Shown: piece after piece, positions 8,830-17,337 of the stretch | Position numbering within the stretch: the first letter of the stretch is position 1 | Layout: each line of letters starts with the position of its first letter | Source: Chloroflexota bacterium | GTDB lineage: Bacteria; Chloroflexota; Anaerolineae; Anaerolineales; Villigracilaceae | Direction of reading: 5' to 3' | DNA: 64,000 nt | Assembly: GCA_013388685.1 (NCBI GenBank) | Contig: JACAET010000008.1 | Coordinates: 17,067-81,066 of the forward strand | Program-made: the position numbers and the translations under genes | The notes under the pieces: model-generated | What the model saw: only the letters and a program-made list of their open reading frames with translations | The model's database searches: none | Told to the model about the DNA's origin: nothing

Positions 8830-8966
8830 ACGGGATGGCGCAAGAATATTTTTGGGATAGACTCTTCACCATCAGAGCGAAGTAAAATGGGAAGTAACGT
8901 CGCATGCGGATACGCCAGCGCGCCTCATGCATTTTAGGCGGTACAAAAGACTTTAAGGTTTTTCCG

Positions 8967-9449
8967 ATGCCATCCGTATTATTTGTATGCACAGCCAATC
9001 GCTTCCGCTCTCCTTTCGCTTCCGCTTTTTTTCGCAAAACCGCGGACGAGTCTGGATCTGCGGGCATATGGACCGTTGATAGCGCCGGCACCTGGGCTTC
9101 GTCCGGGCTGCCTGTGTTGCCGGCGATCTCTCGAATCGCGCGCGACTATGGTCTTGATCTTGCCGGTCATCTTTCCAAACCGGTGACCCGATCGCTTCTC
9201 GCTTCGCACGACCTGATCCTGGTCATGGAGCGCGGACACAAAGAGGCGTTGCAGATCGAATTCCCGGAAAGCGGCGACCGGATTCATCTTTTGTCGCAGG
9301 CGGCGGAAGGACGAGAGTATGATATTCCCGATCTGATCGCATCCTTTGAATCCATGATGGAAGTGGCGGCGATCCTCTCTTCGCTCGTTCGGACGGGCTT
9401 CGGGAACATTTGCGATCTGGCCATTCGCCTGCAAGCGAACCGCGGGTGA
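8967..9449 (+). CDS. Low-molecular-weight protein tyrosine phosphatase
   Basis: 160 residues from ATG 8967. The P-loop is at the N-terminus as required: VCTANRFRS with Cys8 and Arg14 (C-x5-R). The general acid lies in DIPDL, a variant of the usual DP motif. Length and layout match bacterial Wzb/YwlE-type enzymes. It probably dephosphorylates the tyrosine-rich tail of the autokinase encoded just upstream, cycling capsule polymerisation. The start has AAGG 8 bases upstream, but TAAGGT 7 bases before ATG also fits a leaderless promoter box. Confidence 0.85.
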   Translation: MPSVLFVCTANRFRSPFASAFFRKTADESGSAGIWTVDSAGTWASSGLPVLPAISRIARDYGLDLAGHLSKPVTRSLLASHDLILVMERGHKEALQIEFPESGDRIHLLSQAAEGREYDIPDLIASFESMMEVAAILSSLVRTGFGNICDLAIRLQANRG

Positions 9450-9477
9450 AGCCAATGGAAACCGGGCAGGCAGTTAC

Positions 9478-11478
9478 ATGACCATGGGCGCCGCCGACCT
9501 TTCAGCGCAGAAGAAAAAAACGGGATTGAAACCGCGCACAAGACCGGTATTACTGGTCTTGTTAATTGTATGTCTGACCCTTGGGTGCGTAAAGGGATGG
9601 CGGGTTTATCAAAAAGGAGCCGGACTCTATCGGGATGTCATGCGCCTGCGTGAGTTGGCGCGCTCGCCGATCGAAGACATGGATTTCAACCTGCTTGAAT
9701 CCGAACTGATTCATCTTCGGGACGAGTTGGACGAATTTGCGCGTGAGGCGCGACCTTTGATTTGGATCGCTCCCGCTCTTGGCTGGGTTCCCGTTCATGG
9801 CGGCGATCTGGCAAACGCCCCGGTGTTTGTCGAACTTGCCAGCCGCCTGGCAGATGCATCGTTGGCATCCCTTCAGGCGGCGGAGCCGGTGTTGGACGCG
9901 GTCTCCGAGCCGGGGTCTGCGCTGGATGCGGCGAGTCTGACGGCGTTGCTTGCGGGTGCCCAGCCCAGCCTGCTCCTTGCGCGCGATGAACTCGACCGTG
10001 CTCTCGAACTTCGGGGGCAAATTCGCGAGGAGGCATTGTCTCCCCGTTTGAAGGAACTTGTTACGCAAGAACTCGATCCGCTTCTTGGATGGATGGACAA
10101 GGGACTTTCATTTGCGAGCGTTCTCCCTATCGTAGGGGGAGCCGATGGTCGCGGCTCCAGGACATATCTCATCCTCGTGCAAAACGAAGATGAACTGCGC
10201 CCGACGGGCGGTTTTATCACCACGGTAGGTAGACTGGTCGTTCGCGATGGAAGAATCGTAAGCCTTGCATTCGAAGGCGTGGACGACGAAGAGGACTGGT
10301 CAAAACCTTTTCCCGCCGCTCCCTGGCAATTGCAAGAGTATATGAATGCCGAAGTCTTGATTCTGCGGGATTCGAACTGGTTTGCCGACTTTCCGACGAA
10401 CGCCCGATGGGCTGAATATTTGTATTCATACACTCACCCCGAACCGTTGGATGGTGTCATTGCCTTTGATCAACAATTCCTCGTGCTTCTTTTGCAAGCC
10501 ATCGGTCCGCTGGATGTGAAAGGCGTGCCGTATGCGATTACCAGCGGAAATGTAATCGAGTATATGCGTTCCGCCAAAGCGCCGCCCGAAGGCGAAACCG
10601 TTTCCAAGACCTGGTATCGCAAGAAGTTCATCGGCGATCTTGCCGATGCCATCCTGGCGAGAATGGCTGACGGGCAAAAGAACGATTGGCGCCGTCTTGG
10701 AAGCGTTGTCGTTCAGGCGTTGAAGGAACGCCACCTGTTATTGCAGTTCGACGATCCGGTGGTGACCGCCCTGCTGGCGCGGGAGGATTGGGATCATGCT
10801 GTCCGTCCTTTTCCGGGTGATTTTCTCATGACGACCGATACCAACATCGGTTTTAACAAAACCAACGCCCTGATGGACATCCGCCTCGCCTACGACGTTG
10901 ACCTGACAAATCTTTCGACCCCGAAAGCCATGCTGATGATCACCTATCGAAACGGCTCCAGAAAAAACGTGCCTTGTATCCAGTTCGATGCCGGTCCGGC
11001 GCCGGAAGATTACCTGTACGCCATGGATCGGTGTTATTGGACGTATACGCGCGTATACAAACAATCCGGTGTCGAATTGCTTGCCGCCTCGCCGCATGAG
11101 ATTCCCGCTGAATGGATGCTGCATGGCAGGGATGTGCCCGCCCGCGTGGACGTTCTCGACGAGGAATTGGAAGGCGTGCAGGGCTTTGGAACGCTTCTCG
11201 TCGTACCGACGGGCGAATCGCTCGATACGGGCTTCGAATTTTCCCTCCCCGCCACTGTTATCGCGCGTGACGCTGGAACCGGCTTGTATGCGTATCGTTT
11301 GAAAGTGCAAAAACAGCCGGGCACACGCGCCCATTCTCTCGTTCTGCGCGTGCATCTGCCCGCGCATGCCACGGTACAATCGGTCAACCTGGATGCGTTG
11401 ATTCAGGGGAGCGATGTCATACTCGAAACCGACCTGCGTACCGATGTGTATCTTGAAGTGGTTTTCCACGTCCAGTAA
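9478..11478 (+). CDS. DUF4012 domain membrane-anchored protein
   Basis: 666 residues. One membrane helix near the N-terminus (about residues 23-40, VLLVLLIVCLTLGCV) anchors a large outside domain. The DUF4012 hallmark NEDELRPTGGFI sits near residues 239-250. DUF4012 proteins are common in Actinobacteria and Chloroflexota polysaccharide loci, and their biochemical role is not established. It follows the phosphatase by 28 bases and probably closes the operon. A second ATG two codons in (9484) is possible. Confidence 0.85.
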   Translation: MTMGAADLSAQKKKTGLKPRTRPVLLVLLIVCLTLGCVKGWRVYQKGAGLYRDVMRLRELARSPIEDMDFNLLESELIHLRDELDEFAREARPLIWIAPALGWVPVHGGDLANAPVFVELASRLADASLASLQAAEPVLDAVSEPGSALDAASLTALLAGAQPSLLLARDELDRALELRGQIREEALSPRLKELVTQELDPLLGWMDKGLSFASVLPIVGGADGRGSRTYLILVQNEDELRPTGGFITTVGRLVVRDGRIVSLAFEGVDDEEDWSKPFPAAPWQLQEYMNAEVLILRDSNWFADFPTNARWAEYLYSYTHPEPLDGVIAFDQQFLVLLLQAIGPLDVKGVPYAITSGNVIEYMRSAKAPPEGETVSKTWYRKKFIGDLADAILARMADGQKNDWRRLGSVVVQALKERHLLLQFDDPVVTALLAREDWDHAVRPFPGDFLMTTDTNIGFNKTNALMDIRLAYDVDLTNLSTPKAMLMITYRNGSRKNVPCIQFDAGPAPEDYLYAMDRCYWTYTRVYKQSGVELLAASPHEIPAEWMLHGRDVPARVDVLDEELEGVQGFGTLLVVPTGESLDTGFEFSLPATVIARDAGTGLYAYRLKVQKQPGTRAHSLVLRVHLPAHATVQSVNLDALIQGSDVILETDLRTDVYLEVVFHVQ

Positions 11479-11662
11479 ATACATACGGCAGTTTTGCCTT
11501 GCTGTAGTATCGGCAAGGCGCGAAAACGAAACACACGATGCACTCTCCTGCGCAACATGAGCGCGGGCGAACATTTTCCCTGACGCTTTCCACCGCAATA
11601 CCTCTCCGACACGGAGTGCCAGGTCGTTGCAGCCCCGTCATCTTGCGCCGTACCGGATAGGA

Positions 11663-11668
11663 TATAAT
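11663..11668 (+). promoter_or_regulatory. -10 box upstream of the secreted protein
   Basis: TATAAT 20 bases before the ATG, with AAAGGA between as the ribosome site. No good -35 hexamer is seen at the expected distance. The 185 bases before it contain only an imperfect hairpin (GCCTTGC...GCAAGGC near 11499-11518). Confidence 0.4.
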
Positions 11669-11688
11669 AAGAAAGGAAATCCCGCACC

Positions 11689-12294
11689 ATGAATATCAAA
11701 TTTCTTCGCGTAATCATTGCAATCGGCATCGTATTGGGCGTTTTCCTGATGGCAGGCGGACAATCCGCCTGGGCTGAATCCGCCAGCCCGGCTTCTTTCA
11801 CCGCCTCTGGGCGGATTGTTTCTTCCGCCCCGCTTTCCGAGAAGGGACCCGGCTCTGTCAAACCACCGCCTTCGAAACTTACCGCCTGCGTAAACGACAC
11901 CTATTCGGTCGGGGGTGTGGTCGTATTGGAAATTACAGACCTGAAACCCGGCTATTGTGTGGAGGCACTCTTGTGGAATCCCAAATTCCAACTCAAACGG
12001 ATTCCCGCAGATGCCGGAAAACCCCAGGCACAGTTCCTCTTCCTGCGCGTTTATTATAAGAAGAAACTGATTCACGAACTTCCCGCGACGGATGGAAAAA
12101 TCGTCGCTTGCTATGCACTGCCGCCTGAAAAGACGGTAAAGTTCTTCTTCTACGATTTCTACTGGGCGCGGTTCAAAACAATGACTTCTGCCCCTGCCGT
12201 CTGGGCGGCGCTCGATACGCAGGTGGTCGCTGACAAGAAAATCGTCTGCGCCTTCACGCCGTTTTCGGGAGTCTATGCGCTCGTCGGCAAATGA
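11689..12294 (+). CDS. Secreted protein of unknown function
   Basis: 201 residues, not recognised. Residues 1-29 form a classic signal peptide ending AWA, with cleavage expected before ESAS. The mature part has a Ser/Pro-rich lead and then a compact domain with four cysteines (ACVN, GYCV, VACY, VCAF) that could make two disulfides outside the cell. It is preceded by TATAAT and a ribosome site and followed by a strong hairpin, so it may be transcribed alone. Confidence 0.75.
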   Translation: MNIKFLRVIIAIGIVLGVFLMAGGQSAWAESASPASFTASGRIVSSAPLSEKGPGSVKPPPSKLTACVNDTYSVGGVVVLEITDLKPGYCVEALLWNPKFQLKRIPADAGKPQAQFLFLRVYYKKKLIHELPATDGKIVACYALPPEKTVKFFFYDFYWARFKTMTSAPAVWAALDTQVVADKKIVCAFTPFSGVYALVGK

Positions 12295-12326
12295 TGTGCT
12301 TGTTCGAACTGAATGAATGCCCTGTG

Positions 12327-12354
12327 GCGGGGAAGAGGCTTGCCTCTTCCCCGC
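12327..12354. terminator. Perfect 12-bp stem hairpin
   Basis: GCGGGGAAGAGG-CTTG-CCTCTTCCCCGC between the secreted protein and the DUF2723 gene. The stem is very stable but no T-run follows, so it may be an imperfect terminator or an RNA-stabilising hairpin. Confidence 0.5.
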
Positions 12355-12367
12355 TGTCCATTAAGAC

Positions 12368-13849
12368 ATGCAAATTACAAAATTCATTCGCCGTCATTTC
12401 CCTCCACTGGCACTGCTACTGACGCTCTCGACCGCATACCTCCTCACCCTTGCGCCCGGCTTGACATGGGCAAACAACGGCAGTGACGGCGGCGATCTTG
12501 TTTCAGCCGCCTACACCAACGGCATTCCTCATCCTACAGGTTACCCAACCTACCTGTTCTTGGCGCGACTCTTCCAATGGATGCCGGTCGGTTCACTGGC
12601 GTATCGCACCCATCTGTTATCGGCTGCCGCAACCGTTTTGGCTTCTCTTTTCGTCTATCAGCTTGTGGCGCGGGAGATGGAGGATGGCGCGTCCGGCGCC
12701 GCGCGGCTTGCTGGTTTGACCGCCGGATTTGCCTTTGGGTTTTCGCCGCTTGTCTGGTCGCAGGCGGTTATCACCGAAGTGTATGCATTGCATTCTCTTC
12801 TGGTCGCCGCTCTTCTCTTTTGCTTGGTCCATCCGCCTCGTTGGGATCAGAAAAATCTCGACCTTCTGCACGGCTCGCTCATGGGATTGACGATGGGGAA
12901 TCACCTCACAGCCGCACTTCTGCTTCCGTTTTTGTTCTTCCCCAGCCAGCGGGATAACCTTCCGCCTCTGTCGGGAGGTTCCGCCTCCTCCATACTCCGA
13001 AAACTGATCTGGCTTTTGGCCGGTTTATCCATCTATCTGACTCTTCCTCTCCGCGCATGGAGCCGGCCTCCCATCAACTGGGGAAATCCCGTCACGTTGA
13101 AACAATTCTGGTGGCTTGTGTCGGGAGAATTGTACCGGGGTTATTATCTGCAATTTTCGCCGGCAGAGATTGGGGGACGAATGCCAGACGTACCATCTTT
13201 CCTGTTGCACCAGTTTGGCTGGCTCGGCTTTCTGCTTGCAGTCGCGGGCTTGATCGTCTTCTTCAAGCCCTCCCGTTTGTATTTGTCCACGATTTGGGTG
13301 GGACTGGTCTTCGGTGTTTTTGCCATCCTGTATGCCTCCGGCGATTCTGACGTTTATTTTCACCCCGCCAGCCTGGCATTTGCCGTCTGGATCGGCTTGG
13401 GGGTGGGGCATCCCCTGAATCGTATCAGATGGCAGCCCCGGTTTGTTTTGTGGGCGGCGGGTTTTCTGCTTTTGGGTTACTTTGCCTTGCGTGCCTTCGG
13501 CATCGTCGGCGAGGTGGATGCCTCGCAGGATCGGCGGGCGGAAGCGTTTGGGAGGCAGGTCCTGGTACAGGTCCCGAAAGATGCGCTGGTCTTCATCAAG
13601 GGAGATAAGGCGGTGTTCGCCGTTTGGTATTTTCACTTTGCGCTCGATCAACGTCCTGATATGGCGGTGATCGCGGAGGAATTGCTTCATTTCGACTGGT
13701 ATCTGGAAACCCTTCGGGAAACGTACCCGGCATTGGCGGTTCCGGGACCGTTTCCGTGGGCGCAAAATGTGGCGGATGCCAACCCTGACCGCCCGATTTG
13801 TTACGTCCAATATACGAATCGGACGGAGTTGGACTGCCACTTGCCCTAG
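12368..13849 (+). CDS. DUF2723 multi-pass membrane protein
   Basis: 493 residues with about ten membrane helices. The N-terminal signature GGDLVSAAYTNGIPHPTGYP (residues about 40-59) is that of DUF2723, related to GT-C glycosyltransferases and to the TMEM260 O-mannosyltransferases. It is likely a lipid-linked sugar transferase, or a protein of that fold, acting on the outside face of the membrane. The acidic residues of the first outside loop needed by GT-C enzymes are present (NGSDGGD). Substrates are unknown. Confidence 0.85.
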   Translation: MQITKFIRRHFPPLALLLTLSTAYLLTLAPGLTWANNGSDGGDLVSAAYTNGIPHPTGYPTYLFLARLFQWMPVGSLAYRTHLLSAAATVLASLFVYQLVAREMEDGASGAARLAGLTAGFAFGFSPLVWSQAVITEVYALHSLLVAALLFCLVHPPRWDQKNLDLLHGSLMGLTMGNHLTAALLLPFLFFPSQRDNLPPLSGGSASSILRKLIWLLAGLSIYLTLPLRAWSRPPINWGNPVTLKQFWWLVSGELYRGYYLQFSPAEIGGRMPDVPSFLLHQFGWLGFLLAVAGLIVFFKPSRLYLSTIWVGLVFGVFAILYASGDSDVYFHPASLAFAVWIGLGVGHPLNRIRWQPRFVLWAAGFLLLGYFALRAFGIVGEVDASQDRRAEAFGRQVLVQVPKDALVFIKGDKAVFAVWYFHFALDQRPDMAVIAEELLHFDWYLETLRETYPALAVPGPFPWAQNVADANPDRPICYVQYTNRTELDCHLP

Positions 13850-14039
13850 AAGGGTTGCTGACGGGCGCCCCTCTGGCGGTTTGTTTCTGCAAATTTTGCC
13901 CCTTTTTTCGATGCCTTCGTTTGCAGTCGCCGATCGGCGACAACCGGACGTCACTCAGGCTTTGGAATGTTGTACAATCATGGGGAGTGCCAGTCGCTTT
14001 GCCTGTGGCTTTGACAGCGGACGCATCTCAAATAGCGAT

Positions 14040-14846
14040 ATGAAAAATAAACTCAACGACCTGACCAACAAAGAATGGTTGAAGTTCCAGAAATCGTGGT
14101 TCATCCACAACCCGCCGCCTCGTAAAAAGGGGGTTTTGGTGCATCCCGCCAAATTCCCGGAGACGATGGCGCAGGAGTTCATCGAGTTCTTCACGAAGCA
14201 GGGCGAGACCGTGCTGGACCCCATGGCAGGGACGGGTTCCACTCTTATTGCGGCATTGCGCGCGGGACGGAACAGTTACGGCATCGAGTTGAATCCCAAA
14301 TACGCAAAGATCGCAAAACAGATGATCGAGGAGGAACGAAAATCTCTCGGCTGCTCAATCGAAAAGCTAAAATCCGAAATCATCAATGGCGATGCCGCCC
14401 AGATTACCGCGTACCCATTGCCCGTTGCAGATTATGTATTAACTTCCCCTCCCTATTGGGACATGCTGCGCGCCAAAGGTGCAGAGACTCAAAAGAAACG
14501 CCGCGCTTCCGGTTCGCTGGATGTCCATTATTCGGACGACCCGAATGACATGGGGAATATCGCCGATTATGAAGAATTCCTTGCCCGGTTGGTGCGTATG
14601 TATGCGGGGTTGAAACCCTTTCTGCGGGAAAGAGCCTATCTCACCATCATCGTCAAGAACGTAAAGAAAGGCGGAAGAATCTACCCGCTGGCGTGGGATA
14701 TCGCCCGCGAACTTGGCAGGGTTTATGCCCTCAAAGACGAGAAGATCTGGCTGCAGGATAATCAGCCTCTCGCTCCGTTTGGGATGGGTTCGGCTTGGGT
14801 GAGCAATACGTTCCATCACTATTGTTTGCAGTTCAGGAATGAGTAA
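14040..14846 (+). CDS. DNA methyltransferase (N4-cytosine or N6-adenine type)
   Basis: 268 residues from ATG 14040. Motif I is DPMAGTGST (60-68) followed by GIELNP (81-86); motif IV is TSPPYW (135-140), the form most often seen in N4-cytosine methyltransferases. A motif X-like stretch HPAKFPE lies just before motif I. The protein is compact with no large target-recognition insert. An in-frame ATG at 13980 follows TACAAT too closely to be used. The next gene overlaps by 8 bases and looks like a nuclease, so this is probably the protective half of a restriction-modification pair. Confidence 0.85.
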   Translation: MKNKLNDLTNKEWLKFQKSWFIHNPPPRKKGVLVHPAKFPETMAQEFIEFFTKQGETVLDPMAGTGSTLIAALRAGRNSYGIELNPKYAKIAKQMIEEERKSLGCSIEKLKSEIINGDAAQITAYPLPVADYVLTSPPYWDMLRAKGAETQKKRRASGSLDVHYSDDPNDMGNIADYEEFLARLVRMYAGLKPFLRERAYLTIIVKNVKKGGRIYPLAWDIARELGRVYALKDEKIWLQDNQPLAPFGMGSAWVSNTFHHYCLQFRNE

Positions 14847-15852
14847 TTCCCTTTATCCGTATTTCCCTGTGGTCAATTCTTCCCACCTTATTCACCTCCC
14901 CTACACCCGTGACCTGACCGAAGGCGGGATCGCGTACGCGCTCCATTCATTGCCGTACACGTACAACCGCATGGGCGGCTCGCCATATGACCGCCTTCGT
15001 CGCATCGCGGCGGGAGTGGCGGTGGAATTGGCGTTTCGGCGTTATCTTGCGGAACAGAACGTTCCGTTTGATGTGAAGGGGGCAACGCCGTTCACCGAGC
15101 CGGATCGTTATGACGTGGCTTTGGGCGGGCGGAGGTGCGACATCAAATCATTTTTGATCACCTACCGTGAACAGATCGCAGAGATGAAGCGCAATCCGCA
15201 GGTTGTGTTGAACGCGCCCGCGCTGATTCCCTCGGATCAGAACGCGGCGGAAGGGCATACGGACAGGGATATTTATCTCTTTGCATTTCTCGCGGGACTG
15301 GTTGCCGCGTCTGTGGAGGATATACAAAAGGCGATCTACAAAAACCAACCGGTGCATTTGGTGCATGTCATGCCGGATTCGTGGCTGCGCCCATCCGCGT
15401 GGAAACCGCTTGGGAGGCTAGTCCTGAAATCGGAATCGGAGGAGAGTCAGATCGTCGAGGTCACTGGGCAGGTCGAGGGGCGCGAGACGCGAACGTCCGT
15501 CGTGGAGTTGCCGCCGGCAACGCGGGTCCAGATCGAAGAAGAGTTCTTTTCGGTGACGTACATCCAAAGTAAGTCTTTGCCGGATGCCCGCATCGGAATC
15601 CACAGCCCCGTCCGAAAAGAGACGTATCTCATCCACCCGTTGGAGTGGGGCAATATTTGGGTGTATGGCATGAATGTCTTGCTGGCGGGCTGGTTGACGC
15701 GCGAAGAGTTCAATCAGCGGGCGAGTCCGCTTCAGGAGGGTGCGCGTGTCTTTCAGTATGACAGAACCCGCGTAAAGAATCGGTTTGTGCCGATCCGCGA
15801 TCTCAAACCGATAGCGGTTTTATTGGAACATGCGAGAGAATGGAATCAATGA
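14839..15852 (+). CDS. PD-(D/E)XK-like nuclease, putative restriction endonuclease partner
   Basis: 337 residues with no family I can name. Residues E63, D92 and D101-I-K103 fall in the order and spacing of a PD-(D/E)XK core (helix Glu; Asp; then D-x-K eight residues on). The region reads as a helix (VAVELAFRRYL) then two strands (RYDVALGG, RCDIKSFL). It overlaps the methyltransferase by 8 bases, the arrangement of many type II restriction-modification systems, and ends in an ATGA overlap with the S41 gene. Function is inferred from motif plus position. Confidence 0.6.
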   Translation: MSNSLYPYFPVVNSSHLIHLPYTRDLTEGGIAYALHSLPYTYNRMGGSPYDRLRRIAAGVAVELAFRRYLAEQNVPFDVKGATPFTEPDRYDVALGGRRCDIKSFLITYREQIAEMKRNPQVVLNAPALIPSDQNAAEGHTDRDIYLFAFLAGLVAASVEDIQKAIYKNQPVHLVHVMPDSWLRPSAWKPLGRLVLKSESEESQIVEVTGQVEGRETRTSVVELPPATRVQIEEEFFSVTYIQSKSLPDARIGIHSPVRKETYLIHPLEWGNIWVYGMNVLLAGWLTREEFNQRASPLQEGARVFQYDRTRVKNRFVPIRDLKPIAVLLEHAREWNQ

Positions 15853-17234
15853 AAACGAAACGAACCCTTTTTGGACTTTTGGTTTTGTCTTTGCTGGCGT
15901 GCAATTTCATCACGCAGATGATTGTTCCGCCGACTGCAACGCCCACCGCCACCCAGACCTTTACCCCCACCGCCACCTTCACTCCATCGCCCACGCCGCT
16001 GGTGCCGGCGTATATTCCGCCTCAATGCGACGCCTCCGCGCCTCTCGCGACGATTCCGCCAGAACTTGCCGTTCAACCCACGCCTCAATTTACAAACGAA
16101 CGGATTTCGAAGGGAATGCAGTTGCGGATCCTCGACGACATTGACGAAATCGTCAGTCGGGTTTACGTCTACCCGGATTACAACGGGAAGGATTGGAAAG
16201 CGATCGTGAGACGCTACCGTTCCATGATCGAAGCCGGTCTGGAGACCGAAGCGTTTTACCGCGAAATGCAAAATATGATCAATGAACTGGGAGATGAACA
16301 TTCCTCGTTTATTTCACCCGCGGAGGTTCGGCAGTCGGAGGCGGAACTCAAGGGAGAATCCAGGTTTGTGGGTGTGGGCTTGTATAGCAATGTGGATTTC
16401 GAGAAGGGGAAAATTATCGTGATTTCCACGTTTCCCGGATCGCCCGCCGAATATGCCGGTTTGCAGGCGCACGACAGCATTCTGCTCGTGGACGGACAGC
16501 CCATTACGGCGGAGACCGGCATTCGCACACTCGGACCGGAATGCACCGCCGTGATTCTGACCGTTCAATCGCCCGGCGAATCCCCGCGGGAAGTGATGCT
16601 GATTCGGTCCGAGATCGAGGGCGGCGTTCCCGTTGACGCCCGCCTCGTTTCGACCACGGACGGCTCGAAGATCGGTTACATTTTCATCCCGTCCTTCTTC
16701 GACGAAACCCTGCCCGTGCAGATCGAAGCCGCCTTGCAGGAATTTGGTCCGCTCGACGGATTGATCCTCGATCTGCGCCTGAACAGCGGCGGGACCAGCA
16801 CGGTGGCATACCCGATCATGTCCTTTTTTGTGGGCGGCAAATTGGGAGATTTCACCAGTCGCCGCGATCAGCGCGCCTTGAAGATCGAAGCAAACCCGAT
16901 TCACAATTCGCAGACCGTCCCGCTGGTGGTGATGGTCAGCGAGGAGACGGTCAGTTTTGGGGAGATCTTCGCCGGTGTGATGCGGGATGCGCGCGGCGCC
17001 AAAATCACGGGCGAAACGAGTTTGGGCAACGTGGAGGTGTTGCACGGCTACGACTTCGAAGACGGTTCCGTGATGTGGATCGCCTCCGAAACGTTCGATT
17101 CCGCCTTTTCGGAGGATGACTGGGAGCAGACCGGCATTGTTCCCGATCTTCCGGCATACGCGGAATGGGACACCTTCTATTTCGAAACCGACCCGTCCAT
17201 CGCGGCGGCGCTGGAATTATTGGGGCACAAATAG
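15849..17234 (+). CDS. S41-like (C-terminal-processing) peptidase, lipoprotein
   Basis: 461 residues from ATG 15849, which overlaps the previous stop; an ATG at 15840 is also possible. A lipoprotein signal ends in LLAC (Cys18), followed by a Thr/Pro-rich linker. A PDZ-like segment (GSPAEYAGLQAHDSILLVDG) precedes the S41 core LILDLRLNSGG and VSFGEIFAG, where Ser369 sits at the nucleophile. The residue 25 positions on, Lys in Ser-Lys dyad CPPs, is Asn394 (SLGNVE). It may use S41B-type chemistry or be inactive. Acts outside the membrane. Confidence 0.75.
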   Translation: MKTKRTLFGLLVLSLLACNFITQMIVPPTATPTATQTFTPTATFTPSPTPLVPAYIPPQCDASAPLATIPPELAVQPTPQFTNERISKGMQLRILDDIDEIVSRVYVYPDYNGKDWKAIVRRYRSMIEAGLETEAFYREMQNMINELGDEHSSFISPAEVRQSEAELKGESRFVGVGLYSNVDFEKGKIIVISTFPGSPAEYAGLQAHDSILLVDGQPITAETGIRTLGPECTAVILTVQSPGESPREVMLIRSEIEGGVPVDARLVSTTDGSKIGYIFIPSFFDETLPVQIEAALQEFGPLDGLILDLRLNSGGTSTVAYPIMSFFVGGKLGDFTSRRDQRALKIEANPIHNSQTVPLVVMVSEETVSFGEIFAGVMRDARGAKITGETSLGNVEVLHGYDFEDGSVMWIASETFDSAFSEDDWEQTGIVPDLPAYAEWDTFYFETDPSIAAALELLGHK

Positions 17235-17325
17235 ATCGCCTCAAGATTTCGGCGGCGCCTGCGCGCGGATCGTTCCGCACCGACCTTCCATGCCCTCACA
17301 TTAATTTTCCTTCATCCTCCTTTGA

Positions 17326-17331
17326 TACACT
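17326..17331 (+). promoter_or_regulatory. Putative leaderless -10 box (TACACT)
   Basis: TACACT ends 6 bases before the ATG at 17338 and there is no Shine-Dalgarno sequence between them. Transcription from this box would begin at or next to the start codon. Confidence 0.5.
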
Positions 17332-17337
17332 TTCCAT

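Larger units (their letters stand above)
8546..8966. other. Non-coding gap filled with repeats
   Basis: These 421 bases between the autokinase and the phosphatase hold no convincing gene. They contain a partial copy of a dispersed element (8652-8705), a second palindromic element placed directly after it (8706-8801) and a short perfect hairpin (8812-8829). The rest shows nothing recognisable. Confidence 0.7.
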
